This document shows, piece by piece, positions 21,517 through 31,570 of a DNA stretch of 64,000 bases. The position numbers were made by a program, and so were the translations under genes. The stretch's first letter is position 1. Each line of letters opens with the position of its first letter. The DNA lies in assembly GCA_031310005.1 (NCBI GenBank), contig CM062388.1, positions 2,294,001 to 2,358,000 on the forward strand, in the 5' to 3' direction. The notes beneath the pieces are model-generated. The model had not been told where the DNA came from, did not search any database, and saw only the letters and a program-made list of their open reading frames with translations. The stretch comes from Dactylellina haptotyla. Taxonomy: Eukaryota > Ascomycota > Orbiliomycetes > Orbiliales > Orbiliaceae.

Positions 21517-23306
21517 TTTTTATTTAAGTGATAGTGTTTATATATTTATTGTAAAAATGGGTTTTGTATTGAAGATATCATGGGGATGAAGGGTAGGAGG
21601 TTAAGGAGGGGAAAAATGGAAGTCTACGACGAGGACTATTCCTCGGATGTTAAAATGCTAGAGTAGCATCTTTAAGGTTTTCTCATTACGGATCATCTTT
21701 CGATATCATCATCACTTCCGATTAACTCGCTCAAATTGGAGATCCGTTTGTGAACACGGTCGATTAGAGTTTTTATCATCGCATTCAGAACAATAAATAA
21801 ATAAAATATCCGCGAGATGTGTTGTCGTGTGGTCGACGCGGGGAACCCCTGTCCGTGTAACTGCCTGAACCGTCCGCCGTTTCATGGTACCTCAAGCCAC
21901 CGACCCCATTCTGAACCCGACGGGGGTTGGATCGTTGACGAGTTTTTTTAGTCTTGGCTTGAATGGGAGCTGGGAATGTGGATTGTATTGCGAAGATCGT
22001 GGGTAGACGCTTTCCCGGAAATGCGCTGGTAAAACCTTTTGATTCCTCGGGACCTCCTGGTTTTGGCGTGCGCCATTAGCTTATTAACTTAGTGCTTTGC
22101 ATTCGAAGACTTCTTCGAAAGGCGGATCTATTGCGAGGACTAAAAAAAATAAAAGAGAAAAAATAACTCGTATACGAGATACGCATCGATTGAAGGGCCA
22201 ATGTGCACGTATCAGGCCCACTATTTCGATCCTCGAATCCTCAAAGCCTTTTCTGGTTTTCCGTTCCGCGAGGCGAAGTCGGCAAGAGAAGAGTAATAAA
22301 AAATGCCCAAAAGTGGACCCGGCATGCTGATTACCGAAGGCCACCGATTGAACAGGTCGAGGTTGGCGTGTGCCATTGTTCCCAGTTTTAGCTACCCCAT
22401 GGCGGTCCCCAAGGCTGTTGCTCAGCCTTATTCCACCCCACCCCGGCCCAGCCATTTTCCCCGTCCTTCCTCAACGCCTTTTTCAAATCATTCCCGTCCG
22501 AAGGTCCTTGCACATCGGTCCATCCATGTTGTCATCGAGGCGCAGGGGGGGACCAGAGCTGCAGCATAATAGGGAAATGGACACCCGACCGACCGATCCA
22601 CCAAGTTCGACCGCCTCAGGCGCCCCGCCAAAATAAAAAGATCTGACTGTGTTTTTTTCGTTCGTTATTGACCGACCCAACAAGGCTTAACGGTTAGGTA
22701 GCGAATTGTGTTCGACTGCCTGCCTACCTACACTTTTCCACCTCTTTTTCTTTTTTTCCTCACTAGCTATCCTAGTTCGAAGAAGACGAAGAAAAGTATT
22801 TTTACTCTCTGAGACCTTCGAGCCTCGAGCTCTGTGACTAACCGTCGGAAGGGCTGAATGGGAGGGAGGGATTAACGTTACCCCGTTTGGTATGAGGATT
22901 TAAAACACGGGTCTGCATACAGCATATTACATGCAAATGGAACTGCATATATGCATTTTTTACTTATAATGTAATCTTCCTCCCCCCCGTATTCTCGCCA
23001 TCTTCCTCGTCTTCCTTTTCTACAATTCTATGAGATCCTTCGAATTCGCAGCGAGAGAGCACTTCCGCGGTTGACGTCGCGACGGGCCGAAAATAACACA
23101 GCGGACAACGCAGCAGCCGGAGATCCCGGACGACACTCAACACGCTTCCCGCCGATCTCGAATCCTGCCGTTTCCCGCGACGACGTCTACATTGACTGTA
23201 GCCATCGATACACATACACGATATATTACATACTACATACAGTCAAACACTGAAAGAATAGAAAGAAAGAATATATAAGAGAGATTAAGAAAAGAAGAGC
23301 GAAAAT
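21517..23306 (+). other. Divergent intergenic region, 1.8 kb
   Basis: No gene is supported. The frames here (for example 22084-22455 on minus) lack motifs. The region is the shared upstream DNA of the WW-domain gene and the 2OG oxygenase gene. The pyrimidine-rich tract around 22735-22765 is typical of fungal promoters. Confidence 0.4.
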
Positions 23307-24599
23307 ATGGCCTGGCTGAAAGCCCACCTCAAAACCCTGTTCAACCACAAAAAGCCCAAAAACCCACCAAAACCCAAACGCCTCACCCGCGAGGAAAAAG
23401 GCAAAGCCCGCGCCCTCGGCGACACAGAATACCCGCCTTCCTCGACGGGATCCTCCGCTTCTTCCTCCGCAATCACAGACTCAGACCTCCTCCCCATCCT
23501 GCACTACACAGAACTCAACCTCGTTCCGCAGATCCTCACTCAATTCCCCGCCTTTTACCTCGTCGGACACCCGCTCCCCGCACCACCCTTACCGCAGGCG
23601 AAACAGCTGCTAACGCTGCCGGATGATGTGAAGAAGACGCTCGTGCATCCGGGAAAGTCGACTATGCGGGGGTATAATTCTGCAAAGTCGAGCGGGAGGG
23701 AGTGGTGGGATTATGCGCCGGAGGACGGTGGGACGAAATTGACGATTGATGATGAGGAGTTTAAGAGTGCGACGAAAGAGTATTTCGAGCAGAGTATTGC
23801 TCTACTGCAGCGGATATGCGGGGAGTTTAATACCGCTGCAGTAGTTGAGGGCGAGGGTGAGACGGAAGGCGAGACTGGGGAGAAGAAAATTGTCGTGCCA
23901 CAGGATATTATCGACCATGTGGGGTTTAGCACTATGCGGTATCTACGGTACTCCCCTGTTATATTTGACGAAAATAAAGAAAACGCCAGTACTACAACGG
24001 CGGCTACTGCTACTACTCCTTCAACCGAAGAAGTAAAGGCGGCGGGAAGCAGCAGGGCGAGCAGTAAAAGCACCGGGAGCAGTAAGTCCTCGTCGATACA
24101 GAAGGATACCCCCGCATCTCCAAAGGAGAACGGGTATAGCCTCCCCCGGATGGAAGCACACACCGACCACGGCGTGCTCACGCTCATGACCGCCACGGAA
24201 CCATCGGGACTATACGTGTGGGACCGCAACGGGAAGATCTTCTCCGCGCCACCGATCGATAATACCGTGCTCATTATCGCGGGCGATTTGATGACGCATT
24301 TCACGGCCGCCGAGGGGAAGAGTCCGCTCGAGGGAGAGCAGGCGGTCGATGAGAAGACGGTGTTGCCAACTGTGCATGCGGTTGTTATACCGAAGGGTGC
24401 CGGGGAGAGGTATTCTGTTGCGGTGTTCTTACGGCCGAAGAAAGATCTGGTGGTGAGTCGGCGGGCGATGAAGAAGGATGGGAAGGACGAGGTGGATGAG
24501 ATGACTTTTGCGAGGTGGGCGCAGGAGAAAGGTGATATCAAGGGGAGAAGGTGCTGGATGCTTGGGCAGGAGAAGCTCTCTGGTGGGGAGGATATATAA
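23307..24599 (+). CDS. 2OG-Fe(II) oxygenase, isopenicillin N synthase-like fold
   Basis: The intronless gene encodes 430 aa. The first 50 residues are basic and low-complexity (KKPKNPPKPKRLTREEKGKA). The catalytic core has the iron ligands His285 and Asp287 in MEAHTDHGVLTL and distal His357 in TVHAVVIP. Arg368 and Ser370 in ERYSVAVFLRP bind 2-oxoglutarate. A preceding conserved block is GREWWDYAPED at 130-140. The family oxidises small substrates in secondary metabolism or hormone turnover. A Ser/Lys/Thr-rich insert at about 224-275 splits the core just before the HxD motif. Residues 180-195 are Glu/Gly-rich. No biosynthetic cluster is seen around it, so the substrate is unknown. Both iron-binding sites are intact. 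Confidence 0.82.
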   Translation: MAWLKAHLKTLFNHKKPKNPPKPKRLTREEKGKARALGDTEYPPSSTGSSASSSAITDSDLLPILHYTELNLVPQILTQFPAFYLVGHPLPAPPLPQAKQLLTLPDDVKKTLVHPGKSTMRGYNSAKSSGREWWDYAPEDGGTKLTIDDEEFKSATKEYFEQSIALLQRICGEFNTAAVVEGEGETEGETGEKKIVVPQDIIDHVGFSTMRYLRYSPVIFDENKENASTTTAATATTPSTEEVKAAGSSRASSKSTGSSKSSSIQKDTPASPKENGYSLPRMEAHTDHGVLTLMTATEPSGLYVWDRNGKIFSAPPIDNTVLIIAGDLMTHFTAAEGKSPLEGEQAVDEKTVLPTVHAVVIPKGAGERYSVAVFLRPKKDLVVSRRAMKKDGKDEVDEMTFARWAQEKGDIKGRRCWMLGQEKLSGGEDI

Positions 24600-24733
24600 A
24601 TTGCGGTTTATTTTTTTTTTATTTTTTTCGTTTCTTAGCGGTTTGTTGTAAATATATTTTTGATTATATTAGCATCCGTTGTAATGAATTCAGCGCCAGT
24701 TATGATGCATATATCAACGTTTCTTATATATGG

Positions 24734-25045
24734 CTAAACTGAGATATCTTCACTGCCACTAGTATAGGGTTGTGATCTGATGCTTTGGAACCATGGCCAG
24801 TTTGTTTTAGGGTAGTCTGTATATCGCCCTTCTTCGAGTTTGACTCCCCAGAGCCATCGTCCGTTGCCACTGATCTCGCCGGTATCAGGACGCTTTCCGA
24901 GGATACCCCCTCGTGTAGCCAAGGCACTGCTTCTATTGATATCGGGGCTAGAGCTTATTGATATTTGCTTGTCGTCATCCCATGCGAATCTGATACTTTC
25001 TCTCACAGCTGCCTGCACGCTGTAGAGAATATTATTCAAAGGCAT
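24734..25045 (-). CDS. Possible small protein, unrecognised
   Basis: A complete 103-aa frame begins MPLNNILYSVQAAVRESIRF and ends GSEDISV. It contains a Trp-rich patch (GRWLWGVKLEEGR, NWPWFQS). No signal peptide or membrane segment is visible. It lies convergent to the oxygenase gene with 134 bp between stops. Composition is protein-like but no homologue is known to me, and the rest of the frame support is weak. Confidence 0.35.
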   Translation of the reverse strand: MPLNNILYSVQAAVRESIRFAWDDDKQISISSSPDINRSSALATRGGILGKRPDTGEISGNGRWLWGVKLEEGRYTDYPKTNWPWFQSIRSQPYTSGSEDISV

Positions 25046-25484
25046 CTTCGCGTCAAGTATATATTGCTTATTGGGAAGAAACTTTTGTGAAAGTTGGTAT
25101 AATTACACGAGATACGACAAAGTAAAGAGAAAAACTGAGAAGAAAAAGAGCGGTGTGGCCTCGCCAGCCTTAAATAACAGCTGCTGTGCCCGAGACAGCT
25201 GCTGTGCCATATTGACATTCGTTTCTTTGTTTCGGACGGCAATCTTGTTTTATTTTAAGCTCCCGGCCGGCTACCAACATCAGATGAAGATATCCTTCAC
25301 CACGAGCCGCCTCGCTTCGCTTCTCGTGCAACCGCAAACAATTCTCGTACCCTCCAGAGGATTCGAAATCCGCTATCCTAGACTTATGGCAAACAAGCAG
25401 TCTCGTCTGGCAACGAGACGTGCAAACAAAGAGCGACCACCCGCCCAGCGGCTAATCTGATACATCCCATAAAGAAAAAAGTCG

Positions 25485-25706
25485 TCAGTCAGTATGTGCG
25501 AGTAGCCAGATCAATTCGGCCGTGGCATTTTTGGCCATCAATTGCTGATCAGTCAGCTGCCTTGGCGCGTTGGGATCGGACCTGAACCGGTAAAGCTGCT
25601 TCGGAAAGTTTACTATAACTAACACGTTGCTGGATGGGGGGAAACACGTGCTCCGGCCCGGGTGGTGGTGGGTGTAGTTTATGATCATGGGTGCCGCGCA
25701 CGGCAT
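25485..25706 (-). CDS. MPCA[GA]P small protein, divergent member E
   Basis: A 73-aa frame begins MPCAAPMI, with the same first codons as the other four members (ATGCCGTGCGCGGC...). After this, residues 9-73 (Tyr-His-rich, then LIWLLAHTD) do not align with the rest of the family, and the G-x5-A and C-x4-aromatic core is missing. It may be a truncated or degenerate copy. It lies 120 bp downstream of member A on the same strand. Confidence 0.45.
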   Translation of the reverse strand: MPCAAPMIINYTHHHPGRSTCFPPSSNVLVIVNFPKQLYRFRSDPNAPRQLTDQQLMAKNATAELIWLLAHTD

Positions 25707-25734
25707 TTTCGGTATTGTTTTTGGGCTGGGCCGC

Positions 25735-25757
25735 TTTTCTTTCTTTCTTTCTTTCTC
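25735..25757 (+). repeat. Short (TTTC)n tract
   Basis: Five TTTC units and a partial lie in the 120-bp gap between two small genes. On the minus strand this is a GAAA-rich purine tract just upstream of member E. Confidence 0.6.
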
Positions 25758-25825
25758 GGTTATTGTGGCGCCAAATGCCGTATTTTATTTATAATTATAT
25801 TTATATTTCAAAATATATAATTTTT

Positions 25826-26071
25826 CTACGGCCAGCGCGCCAATTCCTGCTCCAAAAGCCAGTCGTTATACTCGGTCTCCCTGCACTGCGTCGTATACCA
25901 CGCCAACGGCTGCCAGGCGGATCCGCGTTTCTTGGCGAGTTTGACGGCCAGGCCCTCGCGCACCCCTCTTTGCATCAAGATCTTGATGCGGTGCGCCCGG
26001 CGGGGTTTTCGGGAGGTCAGTTCGCTGTAGTGGTAGGTGATGTCTGGTATGTATGGGCCCGCGCACGGCAT
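25826..26071 (-). CDS. MPCA[GA]P small protein, member A
   Basis: The 81-aa protein begins MPCAGPYIPDITYHYSELTS. It keeps the family core: MQRGVREGLAVKLA ([MI]-x2-G-aliphatic-x4-A), then WQPLAWYTTQCRETEY (C-x4-aromatic, 21 residues from the core Ala). It ends with an acidic, Trp-rich tail (YNDWLLEQELARWP). There is no signal peptide, so it is probably intracellular. Cys3 at the N-terminus is shared by all members. An upstream AG-rich leader precedes the ATG. It is downstream of the Clr5 gene at 26549 on the same strand. Function unknown. Confidence 0.68.
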   Translation of the reverse strand: MPCAGPYIPDITYHYSELTSRKPRRAHRIKILMQRGVREGLAVKLAKKRGSAWQPLAWYTTQCRETEYNDWLLEQELARWP

Positions 26072-26548
26072 GCTTCTTCCTCTTCTTTAGTCGAATATAA
26101 AGGAGGATGTGCGGGTAATTATATTCGAAGGAGGGTTGGTGGACGGGTCAGTGCATTGGGGAAAGTAGGATTCTGGGCGGGTGCCCTTGTTTGGGGGGGC
26201 CAGAATTGCGGTGGGGGATCCCTGTGGCTGTCGCTATGGCGGGCAGGGTTGGGCCTGGTTGTGGCACTGTGCAACACACGTCAGACTTACCCGCGATTTT
26301 GAGGCTGGCATGCATAGACTCGGTTCTCTGTACCCGATGTTCCTGAGATGACAGGCTCGTGGTACGAGCTTCTCGAAAATTGTAGATTCGGGAAAGCTTA
26401 TGAGTGGGCTGATGGTGGAGATTCTCCCAACAAGCCATGTAACTCAATTATGTTATGAGAAATATTATTTGTTTTCTATTTTCTAGTGGTTGAAAGATGT
26501 CTTAGATACTCCTCTTTGAAACATAGTAAAATAAACATTGCATTGTCC

Positions 26549-29130
26549 TCAGCCATCCTGCTCGTCGTCACATACTTCCACCCGACCGTCTTCTTTTCGA
26601 CTCTCTTGCGAATAAACCCAGCTCTCCAACCCTTGGAAGTAGAAGAAGTCTTGTAAGTCTGGTGTCTTCTCACGCGTCGTCCGCCTTGCTACCTCAAGGC
26701 TTAGAATTTGTTTGTATTCATCTCTGAGTTTCTCGACGTCTGTTCCGCCATTCTCCCATACATCCCAAAGTCTGCGAAACGCCTGGTGGTTCGTTTTACC
26801 GGCTTTTTCGAATACTCGAAAAATAGAGTCGAAAATCGGATCCACAGAGGTGTATATGATGGGGCCTCGTTTCTCCATAACCCCGGTGATCGAAGATATC
26901 GAATCTAAAACGCGCCAATCATCAAGCGGATAGTCTTTTTTGTATTGATAGAATAACTGATAAAAAGCTCCGAGTGATTTCTTATACTCCCCAAGTTCAT
27001 CGTAAGCTATCCCTAGGTCACGATTAACCTGCGGAATAGTCACACGCATCGCGTCTGAAAGCGCGCAGTTGTTCCAAAAGCGCGCTTGCTCCAAGATTTT
27101 AATGACTAAATTATATTTTCGAAAGGAACTTAAGGCGATTCCAACGTTCTCCAAGCTCCTGATAACCCATTTCCTGCGAAGCTGGGAGATTGTGGCCGGT
27201 AAATTTTTAATAGTATCGATGATTCCATATGCCATCATTTCGCTTCGACGATCCCCTCTGGCAGCCAAAGTTCGCAGCAAACACGAGTAGACAAATATTG
27301 TTCTTATATCGGATTTCCCGTGTTTTTTGAATATATTTCTCCGTATGTCATCTTCCAATGCGTCCAATTTTGCACGTTCTGGGGGCCCATTGCTTGCTGC
27401 GTACAAAATCTGAAGAGAAATAGGGAGACTGGACAGTCCTAGAACATTGAAACAGTCAAGGATGTAAAACCGAAGATCGGAAGCTTCACTATTTGAAAGG
27501 AGGTTGAGACTCCTTAGAAGCACGTAACATTTTGCTTGCGCCATAACTGTGAAAATATGGTAAGGCCCGTAATCCTCGATCAACCTTGGCAGGTGAACAA
27601 GATTTTCATTTATTGATTGCCATACCAGATCGCCATCGGGTCGGGGGGAGGCGCTCAGAGCTTCCACGGCTATTTCGGCTTTTGATTCGAAAAACTCAGA
27701 GAGCGTATTTTTGTCACTGTTAGAGGCAATATGTGTTCGATGCAGCATGACAGGCGGGTGGCCCTCCAATACCTGAAGGCAAATATGATACGGGAGAATG
27801 GCTTGAAACCCTAAGTCTAGAGTATAATCTGAATACTTATCCAGGACATCTTCAATGGGTATATTAAACTTCACGGAGAGTTCCTTATAGAAATTGAGAG
27901 AATCCGTAGCAATGGCCTCCAAATACGCTATATATTTCTGGAAGTCTTTCTCGTTTTTACGAGCATATGATTGAATTGGTGTCTCCAGCGCTTTATCTCG
28001 GGATGTATCGGAGTCCTCGATCTCTGTGTCTGTGTCTGTTTCTGTATCTGTGTCTGTGTGTGTCTCCCCGTATCCGAAATTTTCTGTAGATCCCAGATAA
28101 CTATTTAGGAAGACCGCAATGTCTTCGTCTTCAGAGTCGGTCATTAAATTTCGGTCGCTAGGCTCTAGGGAGCATAGTTCTTCCAGGTCGCCCTCTGCCG
28201 GGTATGTATAAATCCTCTCTCTGTCGCAATGCAGCGTTAGTTATAATACAAACTTAAACGCGATAGCTTATGGTAAGACGTTACTCATCAAGATCACTCA
28301 AGGACCCGTACTCTTCAATATCACTCAAGGACCCGCCCTCTTCAGTTCCTATAACATTACTATCTTCCTTGGAGTTATCAAATTTGACAGGCAACTCTAC
28401 TCCACCTCCGTTACTACAGATATCTGGAACCACAATATCTTCGGGATTATCGATATCTAGGTTTTGAGAGCTTGGATTGAGATCCTCTAAATCCATATAT
28501 TGCTCAGTAGTGTTTCCTTCAGGATTGTCACCTGACTGTTTGGTCTCTGGTGTAGGTGTACATATCACCATGTCGCCTGGACTTGGTTTCACTCCTAGTT
28601 CGGGCTTAGTGTGGGCGAATATAACGTCTAAGTCGGAGATACGACTTACCCTGGAAATAACTTGGTGAAATAGCCATGGCATCTTCAATCTCCTGCTGGG
28701 TCAAAATCCTACCCGACCGCTTAAAAGTTACTTTATGGCTGTATTTGTTCTCATTCTGACGTTTTTCGATCTTATTCCGAAGACACAATTTCCTTCTCTT
28801 CGTAAGGCTTTTATGAGAGACCTTCCATTTATCGAGAATGCGTTTTAGACGATGGAGCCTATATAATACGAATTCACTGGTTAACTTCAGAGCTCTCCTC
28901 AAAATCGCAGCCAAGCTGAAAATTAGGTGATCAATAAAGCTTCGGAACCCCTACTCTAAAACAACCCCCTTCTGTTCTTTGAGAGCGTTTATAATGTCCC
29001 TCTGCTTCTTGCCAGCATTGTGCATGCCTAGGATAAAGTCTTTGTGCTTGGCTATATCCTTGAGTTTCAGGTAGCCCCGGCGGCCAGTGGTCTCTGGTAG
29101 CTCAGTTGCGACAATGCGATCCGTGGCCAT
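26549..29130 (-). CDS. Clr5-domain protein with helical repeat C-terminus, paralogue 1
   Basis: I propose four exons, 29130-28955, 28858-28650, 28594-28285 and 28157-26549, for 767 aa. Introns 1 (GTAGGG...TATATAG, with GTTAAC) and 2 (GTAAGT...AACTAG) are phase 2 and 1, the same as in the two paralogues. The last junction (28284-28158) is less certain. Residues 25-110 form the Clr5 domain: IAKHKDFILGMHNAGKKQ, then across the intron LHRLKRILDKWKVSHKSL. An acidic Ser/Asp-rich linker follows (GSLSDIEEYGSLSDLDE). The large exon encodes a long array of alpha-helices, probably TPR-like (for example LGIAYDELGEYKKSLGAFY near the C-terminus), ending FQGLESWVYSQ. Clr5 domains are named from a fission yeast protein linked to silencing, but in most ascomycetes the function is unknown. 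Confidence 0.72.
28021..28066 (+). repeat. Coding (TCTGTG)n-type tract
   Basis: About eight hexanucleotide-like units are read on the minus strand as alternating Thr-Asp and Thr-Glu (near TDTDTETDTDTE) in the acidic N-terminal part of the large exon of the Clr5 gene. Length is in frame, so unit number can vary without breaking the gene. Confidence 0.7.
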
Positions 29131-29855
29131 TAGATCTACTTAGCTTCAGTTCTGTTTGGATGTAGAAGAATAATAGGTGAATTTGACTGCCTTATGAAAA
29201 TGCAAGCTAACCGATAACTAGCAGATATGTACGTAAGGAATCCGAGGGAACTAGCATGCGTATTTATAAACTCACTCGCAGTGCATAACTGGTGATAGTG
29301 TAAGGAGCGCTAGGTTCGCGGCTCGCATGCAGATAGCACGACGGAAGTGGTCGTGGGTTCAGGGGCCTCCTTCGAGGGTTTCTGTCTGAATCCTCCCAGC
29401 CTTATCAGGTATCATATGCGTTGGACGAGAATGCAGGCAACCATGAGCCCCTCAACTAAGATTTCGGCAAAATTTGCTCTTTTTAAAAATCTACTTTTTT
29501 GGGACGAATCAAAACTCGTTAAAAAGTAGAATTTTGTCTGAGAAGGAAGGAATAAACGGGCGGCTGCGTGGCTGCAGCTTGGGAGATGCGGGATATTGTC
29601 ATGGATGCCCAGGATCGTGGCTGGCAACAGACCTGCGCAGGGCGCCTCCACGTCGAGGCTCTTTTATTCGAAGATTGAAGAAAAAGAGACTTTTCTGGAC
29701 ATTTTAGGTGATTTTATATGCACTTTGATCATTTAGATTCGCGATCCGAGTGATAGATTGACATCTCGGCGAGACCCTTATTCTTAGTAAAAGGTTGTTT
29801 ACTTCGAGCTAAGTCGACAAAGAAAAGTCTTTCAAAAGTATACCACAGAAGACTC
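29131..29855 (+). other. Intergenic, 725 bp
   Basis: Nothing supportable is present. Frames of 60-79 codons overlap on both strands. The left part is the promoter of the Clr5 gene at 26549. Confidence 0.35.
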
Positions 29856-30701
29856 CTATTTTGGTATGACGAACGCTGCCCAGTACCCCAGATCTGTCTC
29901 GTTGAAGTGAACGCATAGTTGATAGACAAGACTAGATCTTCCAAACCTGTCCGTGTCCAACTGATAGTTGATCTCCACGGCCACTTCATTAAGGAACTCG
30001 CGAACCGATATCGTAGATCCATGGCTATCCAATAGATTGATCTCTGATATTTCTTGCTTCAACCTGCCGTATTTTTGCAGGATTGGTGAACTCAAATCCG
30101 TGGAAGCAACCTTCTCGAGCGTGATAGGCTCATCGAGAAATTTGCAGTCGCGTGGAATGTCAATATCAACATCTAAGTAGCGACGGTAGAAAGTGGCTCT
30201 CTGTTGTCGTTGGAAAGGGTCAGAGATTCCAGTATAATCAGCTGGGGAGGATAGCCCCTGGTCTGGCGCTGCGTGAGGGTGCACGGTGCCCAGTTTGTAC
30301 CGTCGGATAACGCCATCTTCGACAACACATGTGACTCCGCCTGCGGGGAGACGGTTGATCGTTTCGCGGGCGCCGGTGAGATTTAAGTAACTAGTCCTAA
30401 AAAAATTGGTTGTGATTCCTCCACGAGGTGCGTAGTACCTGGTTTTCTGGAGTGACTTGGCGGTGACGGCGACTTGCTCCCAGATATCATACGCTAGGCC
30501 GGCATGGAGCTGGTCCTCGAAGGAGAGGTAGGATAGGATTTCTATGTGGAGTTCGGTGGGTAGCAAGAGTAAGCCGTTGCAGGGCTTCGGTTCGACAAAG
30601 CTGGGACGCACCGGGTTTGGAGATTCAGAGTTTGGCATCGTATCTTCGAATTCATCTTTTGTATGAGCTACAAATTGAGTACCATGAGAGTTGTTGCGCA
30701 T
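29856..30701 (-). CDS. F-box protein
   Basis: A single-exon gene gives 281 aa. The F-box is at residues 43-76 (LLLLPTELHIEILSYLSFED). The rest is a region of mixed alpha/beta character with no named domain. The C-terminus (residues 225-281) contains a beta-rich block, SVREFLNEVAVEINYQLDTD, ending in WAAFVIPK. Many F-box proteins of this size are present in lineage-specific sets in ascomycetes. The F-box would dock on Skp1 and the C-terminal part would bind substrate. A downstream Met (residue 22, near MPNSESPNP) is an alternative start. An 869-bp gap separates it from the next Clr5 gene, which is divergent. Confidence 0.7.
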   Translation of the reverse strand: MRNNSHGTQFVAHTKDEFEDTMPNSESPNPVRPSFVEPKPCNGLLLLPTELHIEILSYLSFEDQLHAGLAYDIWEQVAVTAKSLQKTRYYAPRGGITTNFFRTSYLNLTGARETINRLPAGGVTCVVEDGVIRRYKLGTVHPHAAPDQGLSSPADYTGISDPFQRQQRATFYRRYLDVDIDIPRDCKFLDEPITLEKVASTDLSSPILQKYGRLKQEISEINLLDSHGSTISVREFLNEVAVEINYQLDTDRFGRSSLVYQLCVHFNETDLGYWAAFVIPK

Positions 30702-31570
30702 CTTGACGATGGTTGTAAGATATTTACAGGAACTTTGATGCCCTAAAAACGCTTTATAAATTTAGCCGAAAGCGATTCTCTTAACTGTCTTGTTTCCTCG
30801 TTGCTTGTTGGATGTTGAGGCATGATTTAGTATTCTTTGCTGTTGGGGTACGCGATTGAGTTTTCAATAGATAGAGAAAACGAGGCTTGCAACTTTCGGA
30901 GCTGCCCTCACCGCGCCTGGGGCTTTGGGCTCAGAAATCTAGCGTGCGCTAAGTTTTTGGCGGAATGAAAATGGGTACCTAGCTAGTCGTGGTGAGGAGG
31001 CCAAATCACTAGAGGTTATGAGTGCCATTTCGAGCCTCTTCATTGTAGCCTCCCGACCTGCTGCAGCTTACAGCGTATCACTCTAACATACATCGAGATA
31101 TATATGTGCATGCAAGTTGGCAAAAAAAGGAATAACACTGGGTGCGGTTTAGAAAGTGATTAGAAACCCCAATCCGAATTCTGAAAAGCTACTTTTCTAG
31201 GCTTATGATTGGTCGGGGCGGGGGCGCACAGGAGTACACACTCCACTTCTTCATTACAAGGTTGGAATTATTGTGCAGAACGACGCTGAATGCTGAAGTA
31301 TTAAAGGTCATATACCCCGACAGCTATCACTTTCAGACTTCCGATAACTATGCATCAATATTCAACAGATATTTACCGAATTTCTCTCATAATATATCTT
31401 CTTGAAACCTTTCTGAGGGCTTGGTATTCATTTATCTAAGTAGAACTGAGCTTCTTCAACACTTTTGTTGGTGACTTTTAATAAGGCTCCAAAATTTCGA
31501 AAGCTTGCGCCGATTTCACACGATTCTTTAATCGCAGAGGAAATTCGATATATATCTCACGGTCTAGGCA
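30702..31570 (+). other. Divergent intergenic region, 869 bp
   Basis: No gene is supported. It is the shared upstream DNA of the F-box gene (-) and a Clr5 gene (+). A 66-codon frame at 31205-31405 has no motif. Confidence 0.4.

Noticed and set aside
28628-28649. A 22-nt intron in the Clr5 gene at 26549 (GTAAGT...CTTAG)
   Set aside because: Too short for a fungal intron. A 55-nt intron from the same donor to AACTAG keeps the frame and has a CTAAG branch-like site.
29281-29345. A tRNA-like stretch with GGTTCG
   Set aside because: No cloverleaf with matching acceptor stem, anticodon arm and T arm could be drawn.
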